Assembly: GCF_013337115.1 (NCBI RefSeq)
Contig: NZ_SGWE01000005.1
Location: forward strand, 142,001 to 206,000
Direction of reading: 5' to 3'
DNA length: 64,000 bases
Source: Deinococcus sp. JMULE3
GTDB taxonomy: Bacteria > Deinococcota > Deinococci > Deinococcales > Deinococcaceae
Shown here: piece after piece, positions 32,503-40,953 of the stretch
Layout of the letters: every line of letters starts with the position of its first letter
Numbering within the stretch: position 1 is the stretch's first letter
Made by a program: the position numbers and the translations under genes
Notes under the pieces: model-generated
What the model was told of the DNA's origin: nothing
What the model saw: only the letters and a program-made list of their open reading frames with translations
Databases searched by the model: none

Positions 32503-33647
32503 CCCAGACCGCCGCCCCCCCCGTCGCCAATCCAGCCACACAGTCGATCCCTCACGCCGCGACCGACGCCCCCGCGTGGCGCGCCCTGGACCGGCACCTG
32601 CACCTGCTCGACCCGCACGCCGCGCCCCTGACCGCCGCCCAGGCCCGGCACGCCCTGAGCGGCGCGCCGGACGGCACGCACCTGCTGGGCGCCATCGGCT
32701 TCACGCCCCAGGACCCGGCGGCCTTCCACCTGGCCCACTCGACACCGCCTACCTCGACTGCCGCTCCCTCGACAGCGGCCTCCATGGGCACCACGGTCCT
32801 CCACGCGGCGTCACGGCCCGCCCCGGACGCGTTCGAGGCGAACGTCGCGCACGCGGCGGCCGCCATCGCGCGCGGCGACCTGCACAAGGTCGTGCTGGGC
32901 CGCACCCTGGACCTCCACCTGCACGCGGCACCCGACCCGCGTGCCGTCACCGCCCGGCTCGCGCAAGGCGCCCCGGACGCCTTCGTGTTCAGCGTTCCAC
33001 TGGGAGACGGCGCGCAGCTGGTCGGCGCGAGCCCGGAACGGCTGCTGAGCAAACGCGGCGCGCAGCTGCGCCTGCGGCCCCTGGCCGGCACCCGCGCCCG
33101 CCACGCCGACCCCGCCGAGGACCTCCGGCGCGCGCACGACCTGCTGCACTCCGCCAAGGACCGCCACGAGCACGCGCTGATGATCGCCGCCATCCGGGAG
33201 ACCCTCGCGCCACTGTGCCGCGAGCTGACCGTGCCGGACGCTCCGCGACTCGTGCAGACGCCGGGCCTGTGGCACCTGGGCACCAGCATCCACGCGACCC
33301 TGCGCGACCCGGACACGCACGTCCTGGACCTCGTGAGCGCCGTCCACCCGACGCCCGCCGTGTGCGGCGTGCCCGCCACCGCCGCCCGTGACCTGATCGG
33401 CACGCTGGAAGGCCCGCGCGGGTTCTTTGCGGGCGCGGTCGGCTGGTGCGACGCGCGCGGTGACGGCGAGTGGGCCGTCACGATCCGCTGCGCGCGGCTG
33501 CGCGGCCCGCACGCCCGCCTGTTCGCCGGGGCCGGGATCGTCGCCGGATCCGACCCCGCGCGGGAACGCGCCGAGACCGCCGCGAAGTTCGGCACGATGC
33601 TGCGCGCCCTGGGCGTCTCGCCCCTGGACCTGGAGGGGGTGCTGTGA
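32499..33647 (+). CDS. entC: Isochorismate synthase (DHB siderophore pathway)
   Basis: A 382-residue enzyme converting chorismate to isochorismate, the first step to 2,3-dihydroxybenzoate. The chorismate-binding domain is seen in HKVVLGRTLDL, LVGASPERLLSKRG, RPLAGTRARHADPAEDL, VSAVHPTPAVCGVPA, GFFAGAVGWCDARGDGEWAVTIRCA (in parts) and AGAGIVAGSDPARE. The HPTPAVCG stretch is typical of EntC/DhbC rather than MenF or anthranilate synthase. The N-terminal domain is short and has a Ser/Thr/Ala-rich linker (about residues 80-98). ATGA overlap with the gene before and GTGA with the gene after. Confidence 0.93.
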   Translation: MTQTAAPPVANPATQSIPHAATDAPAWRALDRHLHLLDPHAAPLTAAQARHALSGAPDGTHLLGAIGFTPQDPAAFHLAHSTPPTSTAAPSTAASMGTTVLHAASRPAPDAFEANVAHAAAAIARGDLHKVVLGRTLDLHLHAAPDPRAVTARLAQGAPDAFVFSVPLGDGAQLVGASPERLLSKRGAQLRLRPLAGTRARHADPAEDLRRAHDLLHSAKDRHEHALMIAAIRETLAPLCRELTVPDAPRLVQTPGLWHLGTSIHATLRDPDTHVLDLVSAVHPTPAVCGVPATAARDLIGTLEGPRGFFAGAVGWCDARGDGEWAVTIRCARLRGPHARLFAGAGIVAGSDPARERAETAAKFGTMLRALGVSPLDLEGVL

Positions 33648-35446
33648 CCGTCCCGGAAACCCCTGTCGCCGCCCGTGTCCCGGTCGGTCACGCTCCGGAT
33701 GCCGGTGCACCGGACGCTGACTTCACGCCGTGGCCGCCCGGACTGGCCCGCGCGTACCGCGCCGCCGGGTACTGGCGCGGCGAGCCGTTCAGCGCGTGGC
33801 TGCGCGCCCTGGCCGGACAGTTCGGGCCGCGCACGGCCCTGGTCGGCCACGCCCTGGGCCCCGGCGGGCAGCCGGGCGCGTGGGTGACCCGCACCTACGC
33901 GGACCTGGACGCCGCCGCGAGCGGGTACGCGGCCGCGCTCGCCGCGCGGGGCCTGCGCGCCGGGGACCGCGTGATCCTGCACCTGCCCAACAGCCCGGAC
34001 GTGTTCGAGGTCCTGCTGGGCCTGCTGCGGCTGGGCGCGCGGCCCATCCTGGCGCTCGCGGCGCACCGCGCGGCGGAACTCACGGCGTTCGCCACGCAGG
34101 CGCACGCCCGCGCGCTGATCACCGGCGGGCACCCGGACGCGCAGCGGGCCGCGAGCGCCGTGCAGGCCGCGCATCCGGACACGCTGGTCCTCACCGTGGG
34201 CGACCCGGACGCCGCCCCGCCACTGATCCCGGCGGACGCCGCAGCCTGGAGGGAACCGGCGGCCCAGCCCGGCGTGGCCAGTCAGGGTGTGTCCAGTCAG
34301 GGGACGGGTGAAGTGGCGCTGTACCAGCTGTCCGGCGGAAGCACTGGAACGCCGAAACTCATCCCGCGCACGCACGACGACTACCTGTACTCTGTCCGCG
34401 CCAGCGCCGAACTGTGCGGCCTGACGCCGAACACGGTGTTCCTCGCGGCGCTGCCCGCCACGCACAACTTCACGCTCACGTCCCCCGGCGCGTTCGGGAC
34501 GCTGCACGCCGGGGGGACGGTCGTCACCGCGCCGGGCCCCGCCCCGGACGTGTGCGCGGCCCTGATCGAGCGCTGCGGCGTGACGCACGTGGCGCTGGTG
34601 CCTAGCGCGCTGCTGCTGTGGCTGCGCGCCCCGCAGTTCACGCCCGCCCGGCCCGGGTCCACGCTGCGGGTCGTGCAGGTGGGCGGCGCGCCGCTGGCCC
34701 CCGACGTCGCCCGGCAGGTCCCGGAGCGGCTGGGCGCGGCGCTGCAGCAGGTGTTCGGCATGGCCGAGGGGCTCGTGAACTACGTCCGGCCCGGCAGCAG
34801 TGACGACGTCACGTACGGCACGCAGGGCCGCCCGATCAGTCCGCACGACGAGATCCTGATCGTGGACGACGAGGACCGCCCCGTCCCGGACGGCACGCCC
34901 GGCCACCTACTCACGCGCGGCCCGTACACCATCCGCGGGTACTTCCGCGCGCCGGAACACAACGCCCGCGCGTTCACGCCGGACGGGTACTACCGCACGG
35001 GGGACATCGTCACGCGCCGCCCCGACGGGCACCTGATCGTGCAGGGCCGCCACAAGGACCAGATCAACCGCGGTGGGGAGAAGATCGCCGCCGAGGAGAT
35101 CGAACACGCGCTGCTGGGCCACCCGCGCGTGTTCCAGGCGGCATTGATCGGCCTGCCGGACCCGTGGCTGGGCGAGCGGACCTGCGCGGTCGTGCAGCCG
35201 CGCGTGGACCCCGACCAGCCCGCCAGCCAGTCCCTGCCCGACGCCCGCGCCCTGACGCTGGACCTGCGCCGCCACCTGCTCGAGCAGGGCTTCGCCGCGT
35301 TCAAGCTGCCCGACCGGGTCGAGGTGCTGCCCACCCTGCCGCGCACACCGTTCGGGAAGGTCGACAAGCCCGCCCTGCGCGCCCGCTACGCCCCCACGCC
35401 GGCCCTGAGCCCTGCCCAGGATCTCACCGACAGGAGCCCCACATGA
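33644..35446 (+). CDS. entE: 2,3-dihydroxybenzoate-AMP ligase
   Basis: A 600-residue adenylating enzyme that activates DHB and loads it on the carrier domain of the next protein. Core motifs: YQLSGGSTGTPKLIPRTHDDYLYS (A3), FGMAEGLVNYVRPG (A5), DGYYRTGDIVTRRPDGHLIVQGRHKDQINRGGEKIA in parts (A7-A8) and TPFGKVDK (A10 Lys). The aromatic-acid pocket text LPATHNFTLTSPGAFG is that of EntE/DhbE. It is about 60 residues longer than the usual 540, with an N-terminal extension and an insert near 200. Start is GTG 33644 in GTGA overlap. Confidence 0.94.
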   Translation: MTVPETPVAARVPVGHAPDAGAPDADFTPWPPGLARAYRAAGYWRGEPFSAWLRALAGQFGPRTALVGHALGPGGQPGAWVTRTYADLDAAASGYAAALAARGLRAGDRVILHLPNSPDVFEVLLGLLRLGARPILALAAHRAAELTAFATQAHARALITGGHPDAQRAASAVQAAHPDTLVLTVGDPDAAPPLIPADAAAWREPAAQPGVASQGVSSQGTGEVALYQLSGGSTGTPKLIPRTHDDYLYSVRASAELCGLTPNTVFLAALPATHNFTLTSPGAFGTLHAGGTVVTAPGPAPDVCAALIERCGVTHVALVPSALLLWLRAPQFTPARPGSTLRVVQVGGAPLAPDVARQVPERLGAALQQVFGMAEGLVNYVRPGSSDDVTYGTQGRPISPHDEILIVDDEDRPVPDGTPGHLLTRGPYTIRGYFRAPEHNARAFTPDGYYRTGDIVTRRPDGHLIVQGRHKDQINRGGEKIAAEEIEHALLGHPRVFQAALIGLPDPWLGERTCAVVQPRVDPDQPASQSLPDARALTLDLRRHLLEQGFAAFKLPDRVEVLPTLPRTPFGKVDKPALRARYAPTPALSPAQDLTDRSPT

Positions 35447-36321
35447 TTCCCCGCCTGCCCAGCTACCCCATGCCCACCCCCGACACCCTCCCCGCGCAGC
35501 GCGTGCCCTGGACGCCCGACCCGGCGCGTGCCGCGCTGCTCGTCCACGACCTCCAGGCGTACTTCCTGGACTTCTACGACCCGGCGCAGCCGCCCATCCC
35601 GGACCTGCTGCGCGCCGTGGCGGACCTCACCGCGCACGCCCGCGCGCTGGGCATCCCGGTCGTGTACACCGCGCAGCCCGGCGCGCAGGACCCCGCCGAC
35701 CGGGCGCTGCTGACCGACTTCTGGGGGCCGGGCCTGCCGGACGACCCGGCGCTCACGCGCATCCACCCGCTCGTGGCGCCGCGGCCGGGCGACACGGTCC
35801 TCACGAAGTGGCGCTACAGCGCCTTCCAGCGGACGCCGCTGCGTGAGCACCTGCGCGGATGGGGCCGCGACCAGCTGCTCATCTGCGGCGTGTACGCGAA
35901 CATCGGCTGCCTGCTCAGCGCCGCCGACGCGTTCATGCAGGACGTGCAGCCGTTCCTGATCGCCGACGCCCTGGCGGACTTCAGCGAGGCCGAGCACCGC
36001 CGCGCGCTGGAGTACGGCGCCGCCCGCTGCGCCGGGATCACGCACGCGGCCGCCCTCCTCGCCCTGCGCGGCGAGAAGGGAACGGCGGACGGGTGGACGC
36101 CCGCGCGCGTCCGGGCCGAGATCGCCGCCGCACTCGGCGTACCGGAAGCTGACCTGCGCGGCGACGACGACCTGCTGCTGCTGGGCCTGGATTCCATCCG
36201 GCTGATGCTGCTCACGGAAGACTGGCAGTGCGCCGGGTCGCGCGTGACGTACGCGGACGTCGCCGCGCGCCCCACCCTGGACGCCCTGACGGACCTGCTG
36301 TGCGCGGCGGGAGCGCGGTGA
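35443..36321 (+). CDS. entB: Isochorismatase with aryl carrier domain
   Basis: A 292-residue two-domain protein. Residues 1-205 are the isochorismatase fold that removes pyruvate from isochorismate: [14 protein letters not shown] (catalytic Asp), [14 protein letters not shown] (Lys) and [21 protein letters not shown]. Residues 215-292 are an aryl carrier protein whose [14 protein letters not shown] carries the phosphopantetheine Ser251. It therefore both makes a DHB precursor and presents DHB as thioester. ATGA overlap with entE and GTGA overlap with the condensation-domain gene show strict coupling. Confidence 0.94.
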   Translation: MIPRLPSYPMPTPDTLPAQRVPWTPDPARAALLVHDLQAYFLDFYDPAQPPIPDLLRAVADLTAHARALGIPVVYTAQPGAQDPADRALLTDFWGPGLPDDPALTRIHPLVAPRPGDTVLTKWRYSAFQRTPLREHLRGWGRDQLLICGVYANIGCLLSAADAFMQDVQPFLIADALADFSEAEHRRALEYGAARCAGITHAAALLALRGEKGTADGWTPARVRAEIAAALGVPEADLRGDDDLLLLGLDSIRLMLLTEDWQCAGSRVTYADVAARPTLDALTDLLCAAGAR

Positions 36322-37583
36322 CGGTGCCGCTGCCCGTCACGCTCGCGCAGCGCAGCCTCTGGACGGACCTGGACGACCCGGACGGCAGCGTCCTGAACCA
36401 CGTCGTGGAGACGCTCGACCTGCGCGGCCCGCTCGACCCGGCGCGGTTCGAGGTGGCCCTGACCCGCGCCCTGGCGGACGTCGCGGCCCTGCACGTCCGC
36501 TACGCGTCGGTGGACGGCCAGCCCGCGCAGCTGCCCACCGGCGAGCTGCCCCGCCCGCCCGGGCGGCTCGACTGGCGCACGCACCCGGACCCCGAGGCGC
36601 AGGCCCGCGCGCACGAACGGGCTGCCACGCGCCGCCCGCTGGGCCTGCGCACCGGGGACCTGTACCGGCACGCGCTGCACCGCCTCGCGGACGACCACTG
36701 GCGCTGGGTGTTCGTCACGCATCACATCGCGCTCGACGGGTACGGCGTGACGCAGCTCCTCACGCAGCTCGCCGCGCACCACCGCGCGCTGGGCGGCCTG
36801 CACGCGCCCCCCGCGCCGTTCGGACCGCTCGCCGCGCCCGCCCTGGAGGACCGCGCGTACGACGGCAGCGCGCAGCAACGCGCGGACGGCGCCCGGCTGC
36901 GCGCCGCGTACGCGGACCTGCCGTTCGAGGCGGCGCCCCTCCTGCACCTGGGATTGCAGATCGGGCACCGCGCGCAGCGGACCGTCCCGGCCGCCCTTGT
37001 CCGTGCCCTGCGGACCGTGACCGCCGCGTGGGGCGCCGCGTGGCCCGACGCGCTGAACGCCGCGTGCGCCGCGCAGTGGCACGCCCGCACGGGCGAGCAG
37101 GCCGTCCTGATCGCCGCGCCGGTCATGCTGCGCCTGGGCAGCGCCGCCGCGCACGTCCCGTGCATGCGCATGAACCTCGTGCCCCTGCGGATCGAGGTGC
37201 ACCCGGGCGACGACCTGGCGACCCTGACCCGCCGCGCGCAGGCGGCCCGCACGCACGCGCAGGGCGCCGCGCCCTACCGCCTGGAGCGCCTCTGGGCGGA
37301 CCTGGACCGGCGGCGCCTGTTCGGCCCGGAGGTGAACGTCATCCCGTTCGCCGCGCCGCTCGACCTCGGCCCCGGCCTGGAGGTCACGCGCGACACGCCG
37401 GCGTCCGGCCCGGTCGAGGACCTCGCGTTCACGTTCAGCGGCTGGCGGGACGACCTGACCGTCACGGCCGACGGCCACCCGGCGCTGCACACGCCGCAGA
37501 GCCTGGAAGCCCTGCTGGACGACCTGCTGCGGCGTCTGCACACCGGGCTGCGCGCCCCGGCCCTGCGGGAGGTGAGTGCGTGA
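36318..37583 (+). CDS. Free-standing NRPS condensation domain (VibH-like amide synthase candidate)
   Basis: A 421-residue stand-alone condensation domain. Core motifs: [12 protein letters not shown] at the start (C1-like), [18 protein letters not shown] with the catalytic HHxxxDG (His135, His136, Asp140, Gly141), and [14 protein letters not shown] (C5-like). There is no adenylation, carrier or thioesterase domain attached and none elsewhere in the window. Stand-alone domains of this type, such as VibH, join carrier-bound DHB to a free polyamine. The product is therefore predicted to be a DHB-amide siderophore. It could instead act with a modular synthetase encoded elsewhere, like the first domain of EntF. 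Start GTG 36318, GTGA overlaps on both sides. Confidence 0.88.
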   Translation: MTVPLPVTLAQRSLWTDLDDPDGSVLNHVVETLDLRGPLDPARFEVALTRALADVAALHVRYASVDGQPAQLPTGELPRPPGRLDWRTHPDPEAQARAHERAATRRPLGLRTGDLYRHALHRLADDHWRWVFVTHHIALDGYGVTQLLTQLAAHHRALGGLHAPPAPFGPLAAPALEDRAYDGSAQQRADGARLRAAYADLPFEAAPLLHLGLQIGHRAQRTVPAALVRALRTVTAAWGAAWPDALNAACAAQWHARTGEQAVLIAAPVMLRLGSAAAHVPCMRMNLVPLRIEVHPGDDLATLTRRAQAARTHAQGAAPYRLERLWADLDRRRLFGPEVNVIPFAAPLDLGPGLEVTRDTPASGPVEDLAFTFSGWRDDLTVTADGHPALHTPQSLEALLDDLLRRLHTGLRAPALREVSA

Positions 37584-38347
37584 GCGGCACCGACTGGACA
37601 GCGCGGGTCGCCCTCGTCACCGGCGCCGCGCAGGGCATCGGGGCGGCGGTCGCCTCGGCGCTCGCCGCGCGGGGCGCGCGGGTGCTCGCCACGGACCGCC
37701 AGCCCATCCCGCCCGACCTGACCGCGCAGCCCGGCGTCGTGCCGTACCCGCTGGACGTCACCGACCCGCGCGCCGCCGATCAGGCCGTCGCGCACGCCGA
37801 GGCCACCCTGGGCCCCCTGACGGACCTCGTGAACGTCGCGGGCGTCCTGCGCCCCGGAGAGCTGACGGACCTGAGCGACGAGGACTGGCACGCCACGTTC
37901 GCGGTGAACACCAATGGCGTGTTCTTCGTGTCCCGCGCGGCCACGCGGGTCATGCGCGCGCGCGGACGCGGAGCGGTCGTCACGGTCGGCTCGAACGCCG
38001 CGCACGTTCCCCGGACCGGGATGGGCGCCTACGCGGCCAGCAAGGCCGCCGCCGCGCACCTGACCCGCACGCTGGGCCTGGAACTCGCCGGAAGCGGCGT
38101 GCGCTGCAACCTCGTCTCGCCCGGCAGCACCGACACGCCCATGCAGCGCCAGCTGTGGACCGCGCCCGGCGCCGAGCACCGCGTGATCGAAGGGGACCCC
38201 GGATCATTCCGCACTGGCATTCCGCTCGGGCGGATCGCGCAGCCCACCGACATCACGGGCGCCGTCCTGTTCCTGCTGTCGGACGAGGCGCGGCACATCA
38301 CCCTGGCGGACCTCACCGTGGACGGCGGCGCGACCCTGGGCGCATGA
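37580..38347 (+). CDS. entA: 2,3-dihydro-2,3-dihydroxybenzoate dehydrogenase
   Basis: A 255-residue short-chain dehydrogenase giving DHB with NAD+. Rossmann motif [29 protein letters not shown], catalytic Ser in [10 protein letters not shown] and YAASK (Tyr/Lys pair), and the C-terminal VDGGATLGA are present. Text around [21 protein letters not shown] is specific to EntA/DhbA. It closes the six-gene operon, which supplies every step from chorismate to carrier-bound DHB. The start is GTG 37580 in GTGA overlap. Confidence 0.93.
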   Translation: MSGTDWTARVALVTGAAQGIGAAVASALAARGARVLATDRQPIPPDLTAQPGVVPYPLDVTDPRAADQAVAHAEATLGPLTDLVNVAGVLRPGELTDLSDEDWHATFAVNTNGVFFVSRAATRVMRARGRGAVVTVGSNAAHVPRTGMGAYAASKAAAAHLTRTLGLELAGSGVRCNLVSPGSTDTPMQRQLWTAPGAEHRVIEGDPGSFRTGIPLGRIAQPTDITGAVLFLLSDEARHITLADLTVDGGATLGA

Positions 38348-38509
38348 ACCCGCCGGGACGCCCGGCCCTGCTGCAGCGCACCGTCCGGCCCCCGGCTACC
38401 GAGCGGGGCCTCCGGTGCCCACCGCGAACCGGGTGCTGCGTGGGAGGCGCGCAGCGGTTGGACGTGGAATCGGGGGCGTGGTGTTGGCCCCGAGGTGCCC
38501 CCGGAACCT

Positions 38510-38540
38510 GCTCGACAAGCCGTTCAATCGGAGTCCGTAT
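38510..38540. repeat. Partial copy of the 31199 repeat element
   Basis: ACAAGCCGTTCAATCGGAGT followed by CCGTATCC matches, in reverse complement, the left end and hairpin arm of the element at 31199-31334. Only one end was recognised. It lies in the 250-base gap after the DHB operon. Confidence 0.6.
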
Positions 38541-38597
38541 CCCTCCCCGTCTGGCCCCGCGGCGTGTCTGGCATCAGGAAACCTGCGACACTGCGGC

Positions 38598-38840
38598 ATG
38601 ACGTGCCGCTCAGTGATTCTGACCGCCGCTCGGGAACTGAGCCGCGCACACCCGGAAGGAACATTTTCCATGCAGGGCGTCGTGCAGTGGATGCGTGACC
38701 ACGGCAGCCACTACAGCGACGCCGAGGTGCGCCTGCATATCAACACCCTGATGTGCCGCAACGCCAGTGCGCGCAAGCCGAACGAGGCCGACCATCAGGA
38801 TCTGGAACGCGTGTCACGCGGACGTTACCGGCTGCTGTGA
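38598..38840 (+). CDS. Small DUF7669-like protein
   Basis: An 80-residue protein: MTCRSVILTAARELSRAHPE, GTFSMQGVVQWMRDHGSHYSD, AEVRLHINTLMCRNASA, then ERVSRGRYRLL. The layout (helix, F-x-hhDVhxxM, Y-S-x-x-T/V-R-H-I, M-C, final RGRYRL) is that of the DUF7669 winged-helix-like domain seen by eye. It may bind DNA. The ATG at 38598 is chosen because the family begins there; upstream sequence is a repeat. Role unknown. Confidence 0.75.
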   Translation: MTCRSVILTAARELSRAHPEGTFSMQGVVQWMRDHGSHYSDAEVRLHINTLMCRNASARKPNEADHQDLERVSRGRYRLL

Positions 38841-39139
38841 CCGGCCGCGACGGTTGATCCGGTCGGCCTGCACCGACGTTCGATCCGAGCGGAGCTGCAG
38901 GGCGGCGCGGGGAACGATCCGGAGGTGACCAGGGTCCGGTGGTGTGCCGACCCGTCGACGCAACCGAAGTGCGTATCGGACGAGGGGAAGGTCACCCACG
39001 GTCCCGCTGGACCGGGCCGGGCGAGTCCCTGAACCCGGCAGGGGGCACCGGTGGTGCCGAAGGTCGAACAGGCACGGCCCTGGACCGAAGGGAACACCGC
39101 CGAGCACGCCGCTCGACCCAGGATGCCGGGTGGCGCCGC
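38841..39139. other. Gap with no supported gene
   Basis: About 300 bases. Overlapping frames on both strands are short, Arg/Pro/Ser-rich and lack ribosome sites. Nothing else was recognised. Confidence 0.5.
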
Positions 39140-39442
39140 TCAGGCGGACGGCACGTCCTTCGTGGTCACGTCGGCGCTGTCCTGCGGCGCTGCGCGCTGG
39201 AACCACACGTAGCCCTCGAAGGACCGCCGGCGGTCCCGCAGCGCGTTGCGTTCCTGCAGGAGCCCTTCCATCCATCCGAACGGGGAGCGGAAGCGCACCT
39301 CGCACCCGCCCGGCGTTTCGAAAGCTTCGGTCAGCGCGGCGATGTCCTCTGCCCACACGCCACTGACGGGTTTGACCGGCGCGGCGAGAATGACGAGGCG
39401 CTTGTTGGGCAGCGCCGTGTACGTTCCTTGGAGTTCAAGCAT
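39140..39442 (-). CDS. Hypothetical protein (100 residues)
   Basis: Begins MLELQGTYTALPNKRLVILA and contains VWAEDIAALTEAFETPGGCE and GYVWFQRAAPQDSADVTTKD. Composition looks like a real soluble protein (mixed alpha/beta) rather than antisense noise. There is no evident ribosome site before ATG 39442 and no known family was recognised. It stands alone between unannotated gaps. Confidence 0.5.
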   Translation of the reverse strand: MLELQGTYTALPNKRLVILAAPVKPVSGVWAEDIAALTEAFETPGGCEVRFRSPFGWMEGLLQERNALRDRRRSFEGYVWFQRAAPQDSADVTTKDVPSA

Positions 39443-39696
39443 CCGGTACGCTACCAGACCCGGCCAGGAGCAAATAGGACCGCCGCCGGATTACACGCCG
39501 GGCGGCGAGGGCGCACCGGGTCGGCCACATGGGTCGGTCTGGCCGACGCTATACAGCATCTGTCATAACGAGGTGGTCTTCATGACCGAGCGGACTTGTA
39601 AATCTCCGCAGGAGAGCGAGTGAATTTCACCGAGCAGGACGGAGAATGGAGGCATCGGAAGTCTGTCTTTTCGATGCTGTCATTCGGAGAACTGCT

Positions 39697-39921
39697 CTAA
39701 TGCACGCGGCCGAACCCGAGTCCCTCGGCGGTGCGCATGGCGTCACGCGCGCCGTCGAGGTAAGGAGCGGATTCGTCCACGATGCCCAGGTCACTCAGGA
39801 ACAGGGACGCCTGCATGAGTCCTGTCTCGGTCGCCTGCTGCCCTCCGCAGCCCTGCATCAACGCCAACGCGTACCAGCTCGCCGCGACCTGCCGCACCAT
39901 CGCAAATACCAGACTGTCCAT
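39697..39921 (-). CDS. Small hypothetical protein (74 residues)
   Basis: ATG 39921 follows AGGGGAACT, a fair ribosome site. The product MDSLVFAMVRQVAASWYALA, LMQGCGGQQATETGLMQASL, FLSDLGIVDESAPYLDGARD, AMRTAEGLGFGRVH is helical and amphipathic. No family recognised. A longer frame start at 39972 exists but has no ribosome site. A 16-bp perfect palindrome lies 65 bases upstream (39986-40001). Confidence 0.6.
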   Translation of the reverse strand: MDSLVFAMVRQVAASWYALALMQGCGGQQATETGLMQASLFLSDLGIVDESAPYLDGARDAMRTAEGLGFGRVH

Positions 39922-39985
39922 AGTTCCCCTGCCGCACGACCTTCCCGAACCTGTCGGTTCTCCGGTCAGCATACGGGTGCGGCGT

Positions 39986-40001
39986 CACCGCAATTGCGGT
40001 G
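39986..40001. promoter_or_regulatory. 16-bp perfect palindrome
   Basis: CACCGCAATTGCGGTG between the end of the ROK kinase remnant and the small 74-residue gene, both on the minus strand. It could be an operator for the small gene. A second, weaker inverted repeat GACCGG/CCGGTC (40021-40039) next to it could act as a terminator for the mannoside operon. Confidence 0.5.
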
Positions 40002-40071
40002 CGTGACCGATCCCCACGGCGACCGGGGCGGCGCCGGTCGGGCGCGGGGGGCCGCTGACCGATGCGGGTGG

Positions 40072-40953
40072 TCAGGCGATCCGGGCCGACGGGTGGGGGT
40101 GCAGGGCCGCCGCGCCGAGGATCGGGGCGAGTTCGAGGTGCGCGCTGCGCCGGACCTGACAGGCGCCGACGTCCAGGGTGGGGGCGAACAGGTCGACCGC
40201 CCGGCTGACGTTCCCGCCCAGGACGAGCACCTGCGCGCCGAACGCGTCCGTCCACGGCTGGAGCTGCTGTCCGGCGCGGCGGCCGAACTCGGCCTACACG
40301 GCCAGCGCGCCGGTGTGGCCGCGCCGGGCGGCCTGCGCCCAGTCGGCGGCGCTGCCCTGCTGCCCGGTCAGGGCCGCGCCCAGGTGCGTGACGGCCGCGC
40401 CGCTCAGGGCGTCTTCGAGCTGCCCTTCCGGGGCGGGCACGTTCCACAGTTCGCCGCCGGGGGGCACGCCGGGTCCGGTGTGCTGCGGCTGGCCGCGCAG
40501 GATGAAGCCCGAGCCGAGTCCGGTGCCCAGGGTCACGCCGAGCAGCCGCTCGGGCCGGTCGGCGCTGCCCCACCACTCGCCCAGGGCGAAGAGGTCCGCG
40601 TCGTTCCCGAAGTGGATGGGCAGGTCAGGGGCGACCGTGCCCGCGAGGGCGGCGCGCAGGGCCGGGCGGAGCGGCACGCCGCGCAGCGCGGGGAACTTGT
40701 GGGACATGTGCGACGTGCCGGTCGCCGCGTCGAATGGGCCGGGGACGGCCAGACCCAGGTGCGTCACCTGCGGGGCCTGGGGTCCGGCGGCCTCCAGCGC
40801 GGCGTCCACCCAGGCACGCAGGATGGTCCCCATGGGCGCGCCGTGCGGCACGTCCCGGCGGGCGGTGCGCTGAACATGGCGGGCGTCGACGTCCACGAGG
40901 CCCGCGGTGACGTGACTGCCTCCGACGTCCAGGCCCAGCGCGAGCCGCGTCAA
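40072..40953 (-). pseudogene. ROK-family sugar kinase with an in-frame stop
   Basis: A ROK kinase that would phosphorylate a hexose released by the mannosidases (mannose is inferred). ATP motif LALGLDVGGSHVTAGLVDV, catalytic FGNDADLFALGEWWG and GVTLGTGLGSGF are intact, but the usual zinc-binding CxCGxxGC after GGELWN is absent. At codon 220 there is an amber TAG (40296-40294), after which the same frame continues cleanly (AEFGRRAGQQLQPWTDAFGA, VLVLGGNVSRAVDLFAP, LGAAALHPHPSARIA) to TGA at 40072. The total is 293 sense codons, normal length. The 219-residue product lacks the last domain half. The start is TTG 40953, overlapping the GH38 stop (TTGA). Confidence 0.88.

Noticed and set aside
31873..38347. 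Salicylate or menaquinone pathway instead of DHB siderophore
   Set aside because: EntA, EntB with carrier domain and EntE types are all present; no MenD/E or isochorismate-pyruvate lyase was seen.
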